This document shows, piece by piece, positions 1-8,481 of a stretch of DNA of 64,000 nt. Below the pieces are notes generated by a model. That model was given only the letters and a program-made list of their open reading frames with translations. It ran no database searches and had not been told where the DNA came from. The first letter of the stretch is position 1. The number at the start of each line of letters is the position of its first letter. Made by a program: the position numbers and the translations under genes. This stretch comes from CAXTKD01 sp964244885 (GTDB lineage Bacteria > Pseudomonadota > Alphaproteobacteria > Sphingomonadales > Sphingomonadaceae), in the NCBI GenBank assembly GCA_964244885.1, contig CAXTKD010000012.1, forward strand, positions 1 through 64,000, given 5' to 3'.

Positions 1-1808
1 TGTTCAACATCGTCGCGGTCGCCGACTTCAACTTCGGCGCGATGGAGAACAAGGGACTCAACGTCTTCAACTCGAAGTACATCCTGGCCGATGCCGACAC
101 CGCGACCGACGCGGATTTCGACGCGGTGGCGGCGGTGGTGGCGCACGAATATTTCCACAACTGGACGGGCAACCGGGTCACCTGCCGCGACTGGTTTCAG
201 CTCTCCCTGAAGGAAGGGCTGACGGTCTACCGCGACCAGGAATTCTCGGCCGATCACGGCAGCCGTGCCGTCAAGCGCATCGAGGACGTGCGCGGGCTTC
301 GCGCCGCGCAATTCCCCGAGGACGCCGGACCGCTGGCGCACCCGGTGCGGCCCGAGAGCTATATCGAAATTTCCAACTTCTACACCGCGACGGTCTACAA
401 CAAGGGCGCCGAGGTTATCCGCATGATGGCGGCGCTGCTCGGGCCGGCGAACTACCGCAAGGGCACGGACCTCTATTTCGAGCGGCACGACGGGCAGGCG
501 GTGACCGTCGAGGACTGGGTCCGCGCCATGGAGGACGCGAGTGGCGTCGACCTGAAGCAGTTCCGGCTCTGGTACTCGCAGGCCGGGACGCCGCAGGTGT
601 CGGTGACCGTCGAGCATGAAGGCAAGGGCACTTTGCTCCGCATTCGGCAGTCGCTTGAAAGTACGCCCGGCCAGCCGGTCAAGCAGCCGATGCACATCCC
701 GTTCCGCGTCGCGCTCCACGGGCGCGACGGCATGGTGGGCGAGGAGCGGCTGGTCGAGCTCAAGGACGCCGAGACGCTGGTGCGCTTCGACGGGCAGGGG
801 GTGCCCTCGCTCAACCGGGGCTTCACCGCGCCGGTGACGATCGAGGCGGCGACCTCGCGCGCCGACCTGGCGCTGCTGTCGGCAGCCGACGACGACCCCT
901 TCGCGCGCTACGAGGCGGCGCAGCGGCTGGCGCTCGACGTCATCGTCTCGGGCGTGGGCGGCGTGGCCGAGGACGGCGCCGAGATCGTCGCTGCGGTGCG
1001 CGCGACGCTCGACAGCGGCCTCGACCCGGCGTTCGTCGCCGACTCGGTGCTGCTGCCGAGCGAGAGCTTCGTCGGCGACCGTATGGCGGTCGTCGATCCC
1101 GATGCGATCCACCGGGTGCGCGACACGCTTCGCCGGGCGCTGTCGGACCAGCTCAGCGACCGTTGGTGGCAGGCGTATCGCGACAATGCCGACAACCGTT
1201 ACGACATGAGCGGGCCGGCCAAGGCGCGGCGGCGGCTGAAGAACGTCGCTCTCGGCTATCTGACGGTGACCGAGACGAGCGAGGCGGTGACAGCCGCCTT
1301 CGCGCAGTTCCGCGACAGCGACAACATGACCGACCGGCTGGCAGCGCTCGGCTTCCTCGTCAGCACCCGTGCGCCCGAGCGCGAGGAGGCGCTGGCTCGG
1401 TTCCACGCGCGCTATGCCGCCGACCCGCTGGTGATCGACAAATGGTTCACGGCCCAGGCGCTGTCGAACCGCGACGATACGCTGGACCAGGTCGTGGCGC
1501 TCAGCCGCCACCCCGATTTCTCGCGCGCCAACCCCAATCGCCTGCGCTCGCTGGTCGGCGCCTTCGCCGCCAACCAGGCGCGCTTCCACGATGCCAGCGG
1601 CGCGGGCTACCGCTTCGTCACCGACGAGGTGCTGGCGGTCGACGCGATGAACCCGCAGTCGGCGGCGCGCCTCGTCCAGCCGCTCGGCCGCTGGAAGCGC
1701 TTCGACGAAAAGCGCGCCGCCCTGATGCGCGCCGAGCTGGAGCGCGTGCTGGCGCGGCCGGGGCTGTCCAAGGACGTCTACGAGGTGGCGAGCAAGAGCC
1801 TGGCGTAA
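1..1808 (+). CDS. pepN: Aminopeptidase N, M1 family (5' truncated)
   Basis: Zinc metallo-aminopeptidase that removes N-terminal residues from peptides in the cytoplasm. The reading frame is already open at base 3, so the start lies outside the window; 601 residues are visible, and the family is usually about 860-880 long, so roughly the first 270 are missing. Just inside the edge is the exopeptidase motif GAMEN, then HEYFH followed 18 residues later by a glutamate, the complete HExxH-x18-E zinc site. The long alpha-helical C-terminal region typical of bacterial PepN follows and ends at a TAA. Family assignment is secure; nothing upstream is visible. Confidence 0.95.
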   Translation, partial: FNIVAVADFNFGAMENKGLNVFNSKYILADADTATDADFDAVAAVVAHEYFHNWTGNRVTCRDWFQLSLKEGLTVYRDQEFSADHGSRAVKRIEDVRGLRAAQFPEDAGPLAHPVRPESYIEISNFYTATVYNKGAEVIRMMAALLGPANYRKGTDLYFERHDGQAVTVEDWVRAMEDASGVDLKQFRLWYSQAGTPQVSVTVEHEGKGTLLRIRQSLESTPGQPVKQPMHIPFRVALHGRDGMVGEERLVELKDAETLVRFDGQGVPSLNRGFTAPVTIEAATSRADLALLSAADDDPFARYEAAQRLALDVIVSGVGGVAEDGAEIVAAVRATLDSGLDPAFVADSVLLPSESFVGDRMAVVDPDAIHRVRDTLRRALSDQLSDRWWQAYRDNADNRYDMSGPAKARRRLKNVALGYLTVTETSEAVTAAFAQFRDSDNMTDRLAALGFLVSTRAPEREEALARFHARYAADPLVIDKWFTAQALSNRDDTLDQVVALSRHPDFSRANPNRLRSLVGAFAANQARFHDASGAGYRFVTDEVLAVDAMNPQSAARLVQPLGRWKRFDEKRAALMRAELERVLARPGLSKDVYEVASKSLA

Positions 1809-1885
1809 AGCCGCCGTGCGCCTGCTTTAGGGAACTCCGCCGATGCGCACCCGTTTGAGGGGCGTTCATTTCCCCAGGAGCAGTT

Positions 1886-2512
1886 ATGCGTAACTTTGGT
1901 TTGATGATGCGCGGCGCGATCGTCGCTTCGGCGCTGATGGCGGCGGTTCCGGCGCTTGCCGGCGACGAGGAGCGCGCGCGGGCCGCGATCTCCGAGGCGC
2001 AGGGCAAGATCGACGCCGCGACCCGCGTCAAGGCGGGCGACGTCTCGCCCGAGGCGCTGGCCCGGGCGCAGGCCTCCGTCCGCCTCGCTCAGGAAGAGCT
2101 GAAGAGCGGCCACGAGCAGAAGGCGATCAAGGCGGCGATCGATGCGCAGCAGTTCGCCGACACCGCGATCGGCCGCGCCCAGCAGCGCAGCGAAGCGAAT
2201 GCCGACGCGCAGGCCGCGACGGTCGCCAGCGCGCAGCAGCAGGCCGATGCGGCGAACGCCCGCGCCGCTGCGGCCGAGCAGGCGGCCGCCGCAGCCACCG
2301 CCGACGCGCAGGCGGCGCGCAGCGCGGTGATCGTCGCGCCGGCGCCGGCGCCGGAGGCGACCGTCACGACCGAGACAGTGAAGACCGCGACTCCCGTGGT
2401 CACCCGGACGACGGTGAAGCCCAAGCGCAAGATCGTCCATCGCAAGACCACGACCGTGGCGGCGCGCCCGGTGGTGACCGAGAAGACGACGACGACACTG
2501 ACGACGCGCTAA
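1886..2512 (+). CDS. Secreted Ala-rich helical protein (DUF4398-like)
   Basis: A 208-residue protein of unknown function. Residues 1 to about 24 form a signal peptide ending near PALAG. Residues 25-150 are rich in Ala, Gln and Glu and look like a long helix or coiled coil, similar to DUF4398-type periplasmic proteins. The C-terminal 60 residues are Thr/Val/Lys/Arg rich, with repeated TTV-like segments and a strongly basic character, which could bind envelope polymers; that is inference. AGGAG lies 7-8 bases before the ATG. It is a single gene ending at a strong palindromic hairpin shared with the converging gene. Confidence 0.75.
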   Translation: MRNFGLMMRGAIVASALMAAVPALAGDEERARAAISEAQGKIDAATRVKAGDVSPEALARAQASVRLAQEELKSGHEQKAIKAAIDAQQFADTAIGRAQQRSEANADAQAATVASAQQQADAANARAAAAEQAAAAATADAQAARSAVIVAPAPAPEATVTTETVKTATPVVTRTTVKPKRKIVHRKTTTVAARPVVTEKTTTTLTTR

Positions 2513-2540
2513 GTTTGTTGCGCTGAAGTTGCGGACGTGG

Positions 2541-2562
2541 GGGAGAGGTCGCGACCTCTCCC
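2541..2562. terminator. Bidirectional palindromic terminator
   Basis: A perfect 22-base palindrome (GGGAGAGGTC and its complement around a GC centre) followed by TTT, placed between two converging genes (stops at 2512 and 2571). Position and symmetry suit a two-way intrinsic terminator. Confidence 0.7.
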
Positions 2563-2570
2563 TTTGCCGT

Positions 2571-3158
2571 CTAGTGCCCCAGCGTCTGGAACGTCGTCAT
2601 CGCGTAGAGCATCGGCAGCGACAGCACGAAGTTGGTGCGGCTGGCGAGCATCGCGGTGCGGGCGGCTTTCGCCTTGGTGTCGGCGTCGGCCTCGACGATG
2701 CCGAGCGCGCGCTTCTGGTTCGGCCAGATGATGCCCCAGACGTTGAGCATCATGATGATGCCGAGCCACATGCCGATGCCGATCAGCGTATAGGGCGGCT
2801 GGAGCGTCAGCGCCGGCACGAGGTAGCCATAGCGCCAGGCGAGGACCGCGCCGATCACCACCGTCAGCAGCGCCGACCAGCGGAACCAGAACAGCGCCTC
2901 GGGCGCGATGAACTTGCTGACGCCCGGCTTCAGCTCGGCCGGAACCTTGGGCATCGTCGGAATCTGAACGAAGTTGAAGTAATAGAGCAGGCCGATCCAC
3001 AGGATGCCGAGGAAGACGTGGATCCAGCGCAGGAACGCCAGTTCGAACAGCGGATTGTGATCCTGGATGTCGCCATGGTGCGAGAACACCAGCAGCAGCA
3101 CCGCCAGCAGGATGCCGAGGACGAACGCCCACGAAAGATTGCTCAGTATCTTGCCCAT
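2571..3158 (-). CDS. PuuD-like urate hydroxylase membrane-domain protein
   Basis: A 195-residue integral membrane protein with about five hydrophobic helices: near residues 10-27, 41-65, 92-110, 120-145 and a weaker one at the C-terminus. Sequence and length resemble the N-terminal membrane domain of PuuD urate hydroxylases (Urate_ox_N family), including a histidine-bearing second helix (RWIHVFLGILWIG). PuuD proper carries a C-terminal cytochrome c domain, which is absent, so a role in urate oxidation is not established; many alphaproteobacteria carry this short form. No purine-degradation genes are nearby. The start ATG is 71 bases from the divergent cardiolipin synthase start. Confidence 0.75.
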   Translation of the reverse strand: MGKILSNLSWAFVLGILLAVLLLVFSHHGDIQDHNPLFELAFLRWIHVFLGILWIGLLYYFNFVQIPTMPKVPAELKPGVSKFIAPEALFWFRWSALLTVVIGAVLAWRYGYLVPALTLQPPYTLIGIGMWLGIIMMLNVWGIIWPNQKRALGIVEADADTKAKAARTAMLASRTNFVLSLPMLYAMTTFQTLGH

Positions 3159-3229
3159 CTGGTGTCCCCTTCGGATCGTATCGACACAAGGATAGCGCCG
3201 CGCGGGCGGAAGGTCGATATGGCACGGAA

Positions 3230-4411
3230 ATGATCGACGAGGGTTTCGCTCGCATGGCCACCGCCCCCAAGCTCGATGACGTGCCGCCGCGCCAGGTCCA
3301 CGAGATCGACGGCAATCGCCTGACGCTGCTCCACGACGGTCCGACCGGCCTCGAAACGCTCATCGCGCTGATCGACGGCGCGAAGACCGACCTCAGGGTG
3401 CTCTACTACATCTTCTTCGACGATCCCGCCGGGCGGCGTGTGCTCGACGCGCTGGTCGCGGCGCGCCGGCGCGGGGTGGAGGTCAGGCTGGTGATCGACG
3501 GCTTCGGCAGCCACAAGACCCCGGTCGCCTTCTTCCAGCCGCTGGTCGAGGCGGGCGGGCAGTTCTGCCGCTTCAACCCCGACTTCGGGCGGCGCTACGT
3601 GCTGCGCAACCACCAGAAGATGGCGATCGCCGACGGTGCGCGCGCGGTGATCGGCGGCTTCAACGTCGGGATCGGCTATTTCGACCCGGAGTGCCCCGCC
3701 GGCTGGCGCGACCTCGGCCTCCATATCGAAGGCCCGGCGGTCGCTCATCTCGCCGCCTATTACGATGCCATGCATCAGGGGATTCGCGGCGAGCGGTCGG
3801 TTCGCTCGCTTCGCCGCATGCTGAAGCGGATGACGCAAAAGGAAGGAAGGCTGCGCTGGGTATTCGGCGGACCGGGGCCGGTCAGCCCCTATGCCCGGCA
3901 GGTGCGCGCCGACTTGAGGACCGCGAGCAAACTGTCGATGATGATGGCCTATTTCGCGCCAAACCGGCGGATGCTGCGGCAGATGCGCACCGTGGCGACG
4001 CGCGGCGAGGCGCGGCTGATCACGGCGGGCAAGACCGACCTTTTGACCTCGCAACTCGCGGCGCGCGCCACCTACCGCCACCTGATGCGGCGCGGCGTGC
4101 GGATCGCCGAATATGACAAGTGCCGGTTGCACGCCAAGCTGATCGTCGTCGACGACGCGGTCTATATCGGCTCGGGCAATTTCGACATCCGAAGCCTCTA
4201 CATCAACCTTGAGGTGATGCTGCGGATCGAGGACGCGGGAGTCGCGGCGGAGGCGCAGGCGCTGTTCGACGCCGACTTCGCCGCGAGCAAGCCCGTCGAC
4301 CGCGAAGCCTTCGAGCGCGAAGCGACATGGTGGAACCGCACGCGCTGGGCGTTCGCCTATTTCCTGTTCACCACCGTCGACCTGCTGCTGGCCCGCCGCG
4401 CCGGAGACTAG
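3230..4411 (+). CDS. Cardiolipin synthase-like phospholipase D protein
   Basis: Two-domain phospholipase D superfamily protein (393 residues) likely making cardiolipin or a related phospholipid by transphosphatidylation at the inner membrane. Two HKD motifs are visible: H128-x-K130-x4-D135 followed by GGFN, and LHAKLIVVDD near residue 300 followed by GSGNFD. There is no N-terminal membrane hairpin, unlike classical ClsA, so it is closer to soluble ClsB/ClsC types. An alternative start at 3254 has a GAGGG sequence about nine bases upstream. Its TAG stop shares the four bases CTAG with the stop of the converging PmtA-like methyltransferase, another possible phospholipid enzyme. Confidence 0.88.
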   Translation: MIDEGFARMATAPKLDDVPPRQVHEIDGNRLTLLHDGPTGLETLIALIDGAKTDLRVLYYIFFDDPAGRRVLDALVAARRRGVEVRLVIDGFGSHKTPVAFFQPLVEAGGQFCRFNPDFGRRYVLRNHQKMAIADGARAVIGGFNVGIGYFDPECPAGWRDLGLHIEGPAVAHLAAYYDAMHQGIRGERSVRSLRRMLKRMTQKEGRLRWVFGGPGPVSPYARQVRADLRTASKLSMMMAYFAPNRRMLRQMRTVATRGEARLITAGKTDLLTSQLAARATYRHLMRRGVRIAEYDKCRLHAKLIVVDDAVYIGSGNFDIRSLYINLEVMLRIEDAGVAAEAQALFDADFAASKPVDREAFEREATWWNRTRWAFAYFLFTTVDLLLARRAGD

Positions 4412-5001
4412 CCGATCGGCTTGCGGTGCGCGAAATAGAGGTGTGCGGGCGGCACGTTGAGCGCTTCGAAATCGTGGTCGATGCGGCCGAAGAAGCGCTT
4501 CAGCCCCGCCGAGACCTTGGGCGAGAATTGATAGACGAGGAATACGCCGTGGGCGTGGAGCGCGGCGTTCGTCGCCTTGAGGATCGCCTCGCGGACGGTG
4601 GCGGGCATGGTGCTGAACGGGATGCCCGAGATGATGTAGTCGGCGCCGCTCTCGCCCAGCTCGTTCAGGATCGCGCCGATGTCGGCGGCGGAGCGGTGGA
4701 CGACGTGGACCCGCTTGTCGGTCATCGTCTCCGACAGGAATTTCACGAAATCCGGATTGGTCTCGATCAGCACCAGCTTCGCGTCGGGGCCGAGCTTCTT
4801 GAGGATCGGAACGCTGATGGTGCCGACGCCCGGGCCGTACTCGACGAACACCTTTGCCTTCGACCAGTCGACCGGCTTCAGCATCGCGCGGATGAGGTAG
4901 CGCGAGCTCGGGATGATCGAGCCCAGCATTTTCGGGTGCTTGAAGAAATTGCGCGCGAACAACGACAATTGCGCCGCCGTCGATGGACCACTTGCCTGCA
5001 C
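4408..5001 (-). CDS. PmtA-like class I SAM methyltransferase
   Basis: A 197-residue S-adenosylmethionine-dependent methyltransferase of the Rhodobacter PmtA type, which methylates phosphatidylethanolamine towards phosphatidylcholine and is related to rRNA adenine dimethylases. Motif I is VEYGPGVGT (about residues 52-60), the acidic end of strand 2 is LIETNPDF, and a motif IV-like ISGIPFSTMP follows. The N-terminal FFKHPKMLGSIIPSSRYL segment is characteristic of this family. Substrate is inferred from family and from the converging cardiolipin synthase gene, with which it shares its stop bases. No membrane segments; expected to be peripheral. Confidence 0.8.
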   Translation of the reverse strand: MQASGPSTAAQLSLFARNFFKHPKMLGSIIPSSRYLIRAMLKPVDWSKAKVFVEYGPGVGTISVPILKKLGPDAKLVLIETNPDFVKFLSETMTDKRVHVVHRSAADIGAILNELGESGADYIISGIPFSTMPATVREAILKATNAALHAHGVFLVYQFSPKVSAGLKRFFGRIDHDFEALNVPPAHLYFAHRKPIG

Positions 5002-5113
5002 GCGCTCGCCTTATTTCCGTTGGAAGTGGTTGTCCCATAGCAGCATCGCGCCGTGGTGGAACTGTGTTTCGCCGCAGGTTGGCAAAGCGGTTCCGCGCAC
5101 CGTAACGGAGAGC

Positions 5114-6394
5114 ATGAGCCGCTTCAGCCTGCCCCGCCGGGACTTCGCCATCGTCTTCATGGTGCTGCTGACGGTGGCGGCGGGAAACACCGCGCTGCAA
5201 TCGGTGCTGCCGGCGATCGGCCGGTCCTTGCGGATTCCCGACCTGCTGATCGCGATGATCTTCTCGTTATCCGCGCTGATCTGGACGGCCTCCGCGCCGG
5301 CCTGGGCGCGGGCATCCGACCTCCGCGGCCGCAAGCGGCTGATGCAAGTAGGGCTTGCCGGCTTCACCGTGTCGATGGTGCTCTGCGGCGTGGTGATCCA
5401 TGGCGGGATCGAGGGCTGGATCGGCCCCTTGCTGACGGTCGCGCTGTTCGCCCTCGCGCGCTGCCTGTTCGGCTTGTTCGGCTCGGCCTCCAACCCGGCG
5501 GCGCAGGCCTATGTCGCGGGCCGCACGAGCATCGCCGCGCGCACGACGGCGCTGGCGACGCTGGCGTCCGCCTTCGGGCTCGGCACGATCCTCGGGCCGG
5601 CGGTCGCGCCGCTGTTCGTGGTGCGGCCGTTCGGGCTGGCGGGGCCGCTGTTCGCCTTCGCCGCGATCGGCGCGGCGACGCTGCTGTTGCTCAGCCGACT
5701 GCTGCATCGTGACGCACCGGACGATGCCAGCGCCGGCGGCGCGGCGGCGAGCATGCCGACGATCGGTGGCGGCTCGACCGGCGCGACGGTAACCGCCGCG
5801 CTGGCGGGCACCGACCGGCGCCTGTCATGGCGCGACCGGCGCATCCTGCCCTACACGCTGTTCGGCCTGCTCGCGGGCAGCGCGCAGGCGGCGACCGGGC
5901 AGTCGATGGGATTCCTCGTCATCGACAGGGTCGGCGGCGACGCGATCGCCGCGCAGCCGCTGATCGGCCTCGCCTTCATGGCCGGAGCGGGCGCGACTCT
6001 GCTGGTGCAATGGGGCCTGATCCGAATGGTCGGCCTTGCACCCGCCGGGCTGATGCGCTGGGGCGCGGCGCTTGCGGCGGCGGGCCTGGTGGCGACGGCG
6101 ATGGCGCCCGACTACCACGCGACCGTGCTCGCCTATGCGCTGACCTCGGCAGGCTACGGCTTCATCCGCCCCGCCTCCACCGCCGGCGCGAGCCTGGCGG
6201 TCGGCCCCGAGGAGCAGGGCGGCGTCGCGGGCGCGGTGACGGCGGTCAACGGATCGGCGTTCATCGCCGCGCCGGCGATCGGCGTCGGTCTCTACGAGCT
6301 CGGCCAGCCGCTGCCCTATCTGGCGAGCGCGCTTGTGATGCTCGGACTGCTCTTCTGGGCTGTCACCAGCCGCAGGTTGCGGGCCGACGGCTGA
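5114..6394 (+). CDS. MFS transporter (DHA1-type drug/H+ antiporter)
   Basis: A 426-residue major facilitator with 12 predicted membrane helices. The loop between helices 2 and 3 carries DLRGRKRLMQ, the usual MFS motif A (DxxGRR/K). A Gly/Ala-rich cytoplasmic loop of about 45 residues sits between the two six-helix halves, as in TetA/Bcr-type exporters. The open frame extends upstream to 4913, but the added residues are not membrane-like; the ATG at 5114 is preceded by GGAG and begins right before helix 1, so it is preferred. Substrate cannot be told. The acyl-CoA synthetase gene starts 44 bases downstream. Confidence 0.85.
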   Translation: MSRFSLPRRDFAIVFMVLLTVAAGNTALQSVLPAIGRSLRIPDLLIAMIFSLSALIWTASAPAWARASDLRGRKRLMQVGLAGFTVSMVLCGVVIHGGIEGWIGPLLTVALFALARCLFGLFGSASNPAAQAYVAGRTSIAARTTALATLASAFGLGTILGPAVAPLFVVRPFGLAGPLFAFAAIGAATLLLLSRLLHRDAPDDASAGGAAASMPTIGGGSTGATVTAALAGTDRRLSWRDRRILPYTLFGLLAGSAQAATGQSMGFLVIDRVGGDAIAAQPLIGLAFMAGAGATLLVQWGLIRMVGLAPAGLMRWGAALAAAGLVATAMAPDYHATVLAYALTSAGYGFIRPASTAGASLAVGPEEQGGVAGAVTAVNGSAFIAAPAIGVGLYELGQPLPYLASALVMLGLLFWAVTSRRLRADG

Positions 6395-6407
6395 TCGGCT
6401 CTGATGA

Positions 6408-6433
6408 CCCCAGGACGGAACGTCCCTGGGGAG
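6408..6433 (+). promoter_or_regulatory. Hairpin overlapping the acyl-CoA synthetase ribosome site
   Basis: CCCCAGGACG, loop GAA, then CGTCCCTGGGG (one bulged base) forms a strong hairpin. Its 3' arm contains most of GGGGAG, the Shine-Dalgarno sequence of the gene starting at 6439. It could end transcription from the MFS gene or limit translation of the synthetase. Confidence 0.45.
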
Positions 6434-6438
6434 TGCCG

Positions 6439-8160
6439 ATGAGTTTGCCCGATGGCTGGCCCGCGATGTCGATCGCCCGGGCGCATGCGCTGCTGACCGC
6501 GCCGGGCGCGCCGTTCGAGATGGACGAGGTGACGATCCGCGGCGTGCCGACGCGGGTGTGGAAGAACATCCCGCCGACCCTGCGCGACGCCTTCCAGCTG
6601 GGCCGCGCCCACGGCGAGCGCGTCTTCATCGTCCATGACGACGAGCGAGTGACCTTCGCGGCGTTCGGGCGCGCCACGCTGGTGCTGGCCGAGGCGCTGG
6701 CTGCCGGCGGCGTGGCCAAGGGCGACCGGGTGGCGATCGTCATGCGCAACCTGCCCGAATGGCCTGTCGCCTTCTACGCGACCGCACTGCTCGGCGCGGT
6801 GGCGACGCCGCTCAACGCCTGGTGGACCGGCGCCGAGCTCGAATACGGCCTGGTCGACTCCGGAGCCAAGGTGCTTATCGTCGATGCCGAGCGCTACGGC
6901 CGGCTGGCCGGGCACCTGCCCGATTGCCCCGACCTGAAGCGCATCTACGTGGCGCGCGCGAGCGAAGAACCGGCCCATCCGCTCGCCTGCAGGCTGGAAG
7001 ACGTGATCGGCAAGCCCAACAGCTGGGCGAACCTGCCCGAGCGGCCGCTGCCCGATGTCGAGATCCAGCCCGACGACGATGCGACGATCTTCTATACCTC
7101 GGGCACCACCGGAAAGCCGAAGGGCGCGCTCGGCACGCAGCGCAACCTGCTGTCGAACATCGCCGCATCGGGGATTTCCGCCGCTCGGACCTATTTGCGG
7201 CGCGGCGAGATGCCGCCCGCGCCCGACCAGGCGGTGCAGAAGGCGACGCTGCTGACGGTGCCGTTCTTCCACGCCACGGGCTGCTTCGCGGTGATGAGCC
7301 CGTCGCTGTTCGCCGGCGCCAAGCTGGTGCTGATGTGGCGGTTCGAGCCCGAGGCGGCGATGGCGCTGATCGAGCGCGAGAAGGTCAGCAGCGCCGGCGG
7401 CGTTCCGACCATCGCCTGGCAGCTGCTCGAGCACCCGGCGCGCGCCAAATACGATCTCTCCAGCCTCGAATCGGTTGCCTATGGCGGCGCGCCCTCGGCG
7501 CCCGAGCTGGTGCGGCGGATCAAGGAAGCCTGGCCGAAGTCGCAGCCCGGCAACGGCTGGGGAATGACCGAGACCTCGGCGACCTTCACCAACCATGGCG
7601 GCGAGGATTACGAGAACCGCCCCGACAGCGCAGGGCCGGCGGTGCCGGTGTGCGACCTGAAGGTGCTCGGGCCCGATGGCGAGCCGGTGCCGCCAGGGGC
7701 GGTCGGCGAGATCTGGGGCAAGGGCCCGAACGTCGTCAAAGGCTATTGGAACAAGCCCGAGGCGACGGCGCAGACCTTCCAGGACGGATGGGTGCGGACC
7801 GGCGACCTGGGGCGCATCGACGACGAAGGCTTCCTGTTCATCATCGACCGCGCCAAGGACATGCTGATCCGCGGCGGCGAGAACATCTACTGCATCGAGG
7901 TTGAGAACGTCCTTTACGACCACCCGGCAGTAATGGACGCGGCCTTGGTCGGCATCCCGCACAAGACGCTGGGCGAGGAGCCCGGCGCGGTGGTGTCGCT
8001 GAAGCCCGGCGCCGAAGCGGGCGAGGCGGAGCTTCGCGCCCATGTCGCCGAGCGGCTGGCGGGCTTCAAGGTGCCGGTGCGGGTGATCCTCCAGCGCGAG
8101 ACTCTGCCAAGGAACGCCAATGGCAAGATCCTGAAGAACGAGCTGAAGGCGCTATTCTAG
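6439..8160 (+). CDS. Acyl-CoA synthetase (class I adenylate-forming)
   Basis: A 573-residue AMP-forming acid-CoA ligase that activates a carboxylic acid to acyl-AMP and then acyl-CoA. Visible motifs in order are the P-loop-like YTSGTTGKPKG, GWGMTETSATF, the hinge region RTGDLGRIDDEGF and the C-terminal catalytic lysine in PRNANGKILKNEL. Length and pattern fit medium/long-chain fatty acyl-CoA synthetases. The frame is open further upstream, but GGGGAG five bases before the ATG at 6439 decides the start. Two acyl-CoA dehydrogenase genes follow on the opposite strand after a repeat-filled gap, so this is probably a fatty or dicarboxylic acid degradation locus. Confidence 0.92.
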   Translation: MSLPDGWPAMSIARAHALLTAPGAPFEMDEVTIRGVPTRVWKNIPPTLRDAFQLGRAHGERVFIVHDDERVTFAAFGRATLVLAEALAAGGVAKGDRVAIVMRNLPEWPVAFYATALLGAVATPLNAWWTGAELEYGLVDSGAKVLIVDAERYGRLAGHLPDCPDLKRIYVARASEEPAHPLACRLEDVIGKPNSWANLPERPLPDVEIQPDDDATIFYTSGTTGKPKGALGTQRNLLSNIAASGISAARTYLRRGEMPPAPDQAVQKATLLTVPFFHATGCFAVMSPSLFAGAKLVLMWRFEPEAAMALIEREKVSSAGGVPTIAWQLLEHPARAKYDLSSLESVAYGGAPSAPELVRRIKEAWPKSQPGNGWGMTETSATFTNHGGEDYENRPDSAGPAVPVCDLKVLGPDGEPVPPGAVGEIWGKGPNVVKGYWNKPEATAQTFQDGWVRTGDLGRIDDEGFLFIIDRAKDMLIRGGENIYCIEVENVLYDHPAVMDAALVGIPHKTLGEEPGAVVSLKPGAEAGEAELRAHVAERLAGFKVPVRVILQRETLPRNANGKILKNELKALF

Positions 8161-8291
8161 CTCCCTCTCCCGCAAGCGGGAGAGGGTCGGGGTGAGGGGC
8201 GAAGCGCGCCAGCGCAAGCAGCGCCGGCCTCAGCGGTTTCCCTCACCCCGCTCGCTGCCGCGAGTCGCCCTCTCCCGCAAGCGGGCGAGGG
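8161..8291. repeat. Palindromic repeat pair (CCCTCTCCCGC family)
   Basis: Nested inverted repeats follow the synthetase stop. CCCTCTCCCGC-AA-GCGGGAGAGGG at 8163-8186 is a perfect hairpin. CGGGGTGAGGG (8188-8198) pairs with CCCTCACCCCG (8240-8250). A second hairpin copy at 8268-8291 has one mismatch. The whole unit can fold on itself and probably also ends transcription of the gene before it. Confidence 0.8.
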
Positions 8292-8325
8292 GGTCCAGGT
8301 CAGGCTCCGAACCGCGGTAGTTTGC

Positions 8326-8450
8326 GCCCGGCGGTGTCACCCCACCCCTACCCCTCCCCATCGAAGGGGAGGGGACGCTCTTCTTGACAGTAACAGCCAA
8401 GTCCCTCCCCCTTCGATGGGGGAGGTTAGGTGGGGGTGACAACGCCGGGC
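8326..8450. repeat. Dispersed palindromic element, copy 1 (GCCCGGCG-ended)
   Basis: The element begins GCCCGGCGGTGTCACC and ends with the near-complement GGTGACAACGCCGGGC. It contains two arms built on CCCCTCCCCATCGAAGGGG and its complement. A second copy with the same ends and arms lies at 63723-63894. This leaves no room for a gene between 8160 and the dehydrogenase stop at 8482. Confidence 0.85.
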
Positions 8451-8481
8451 GAACGGCAATCCGACGCCAAACGAGCGGCCT

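Noticed and set aside
2571..3158. Full-length urate hydroxylase
   Set aside because: The cytochrome c domain and any purine-degradation neighbours are missing, so only family similarity is claimed.
4913..5114. N-terminal extension of the MFS transporter
   Set aside because: The added residues are not membrane-like and lack a ribosome site; the ATG at 5114 has GGAG and starts before helix 1.
3143..5200. A 685-codon open frame on the minus strand
   Set aside because: It is a shadow of the cardiolipin synthase, methyltransferase and PuuD-like genes. The product is Arg/Ala/Pro-rich with no domain, the usual artefact in GC-rich DNA.
8161..8450. Possible CRISPR array from repeated C-rich units
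   Set aside because: Units are palindromic pairs of unequal size, there is no regular spacer spacing and there are no cas genes.
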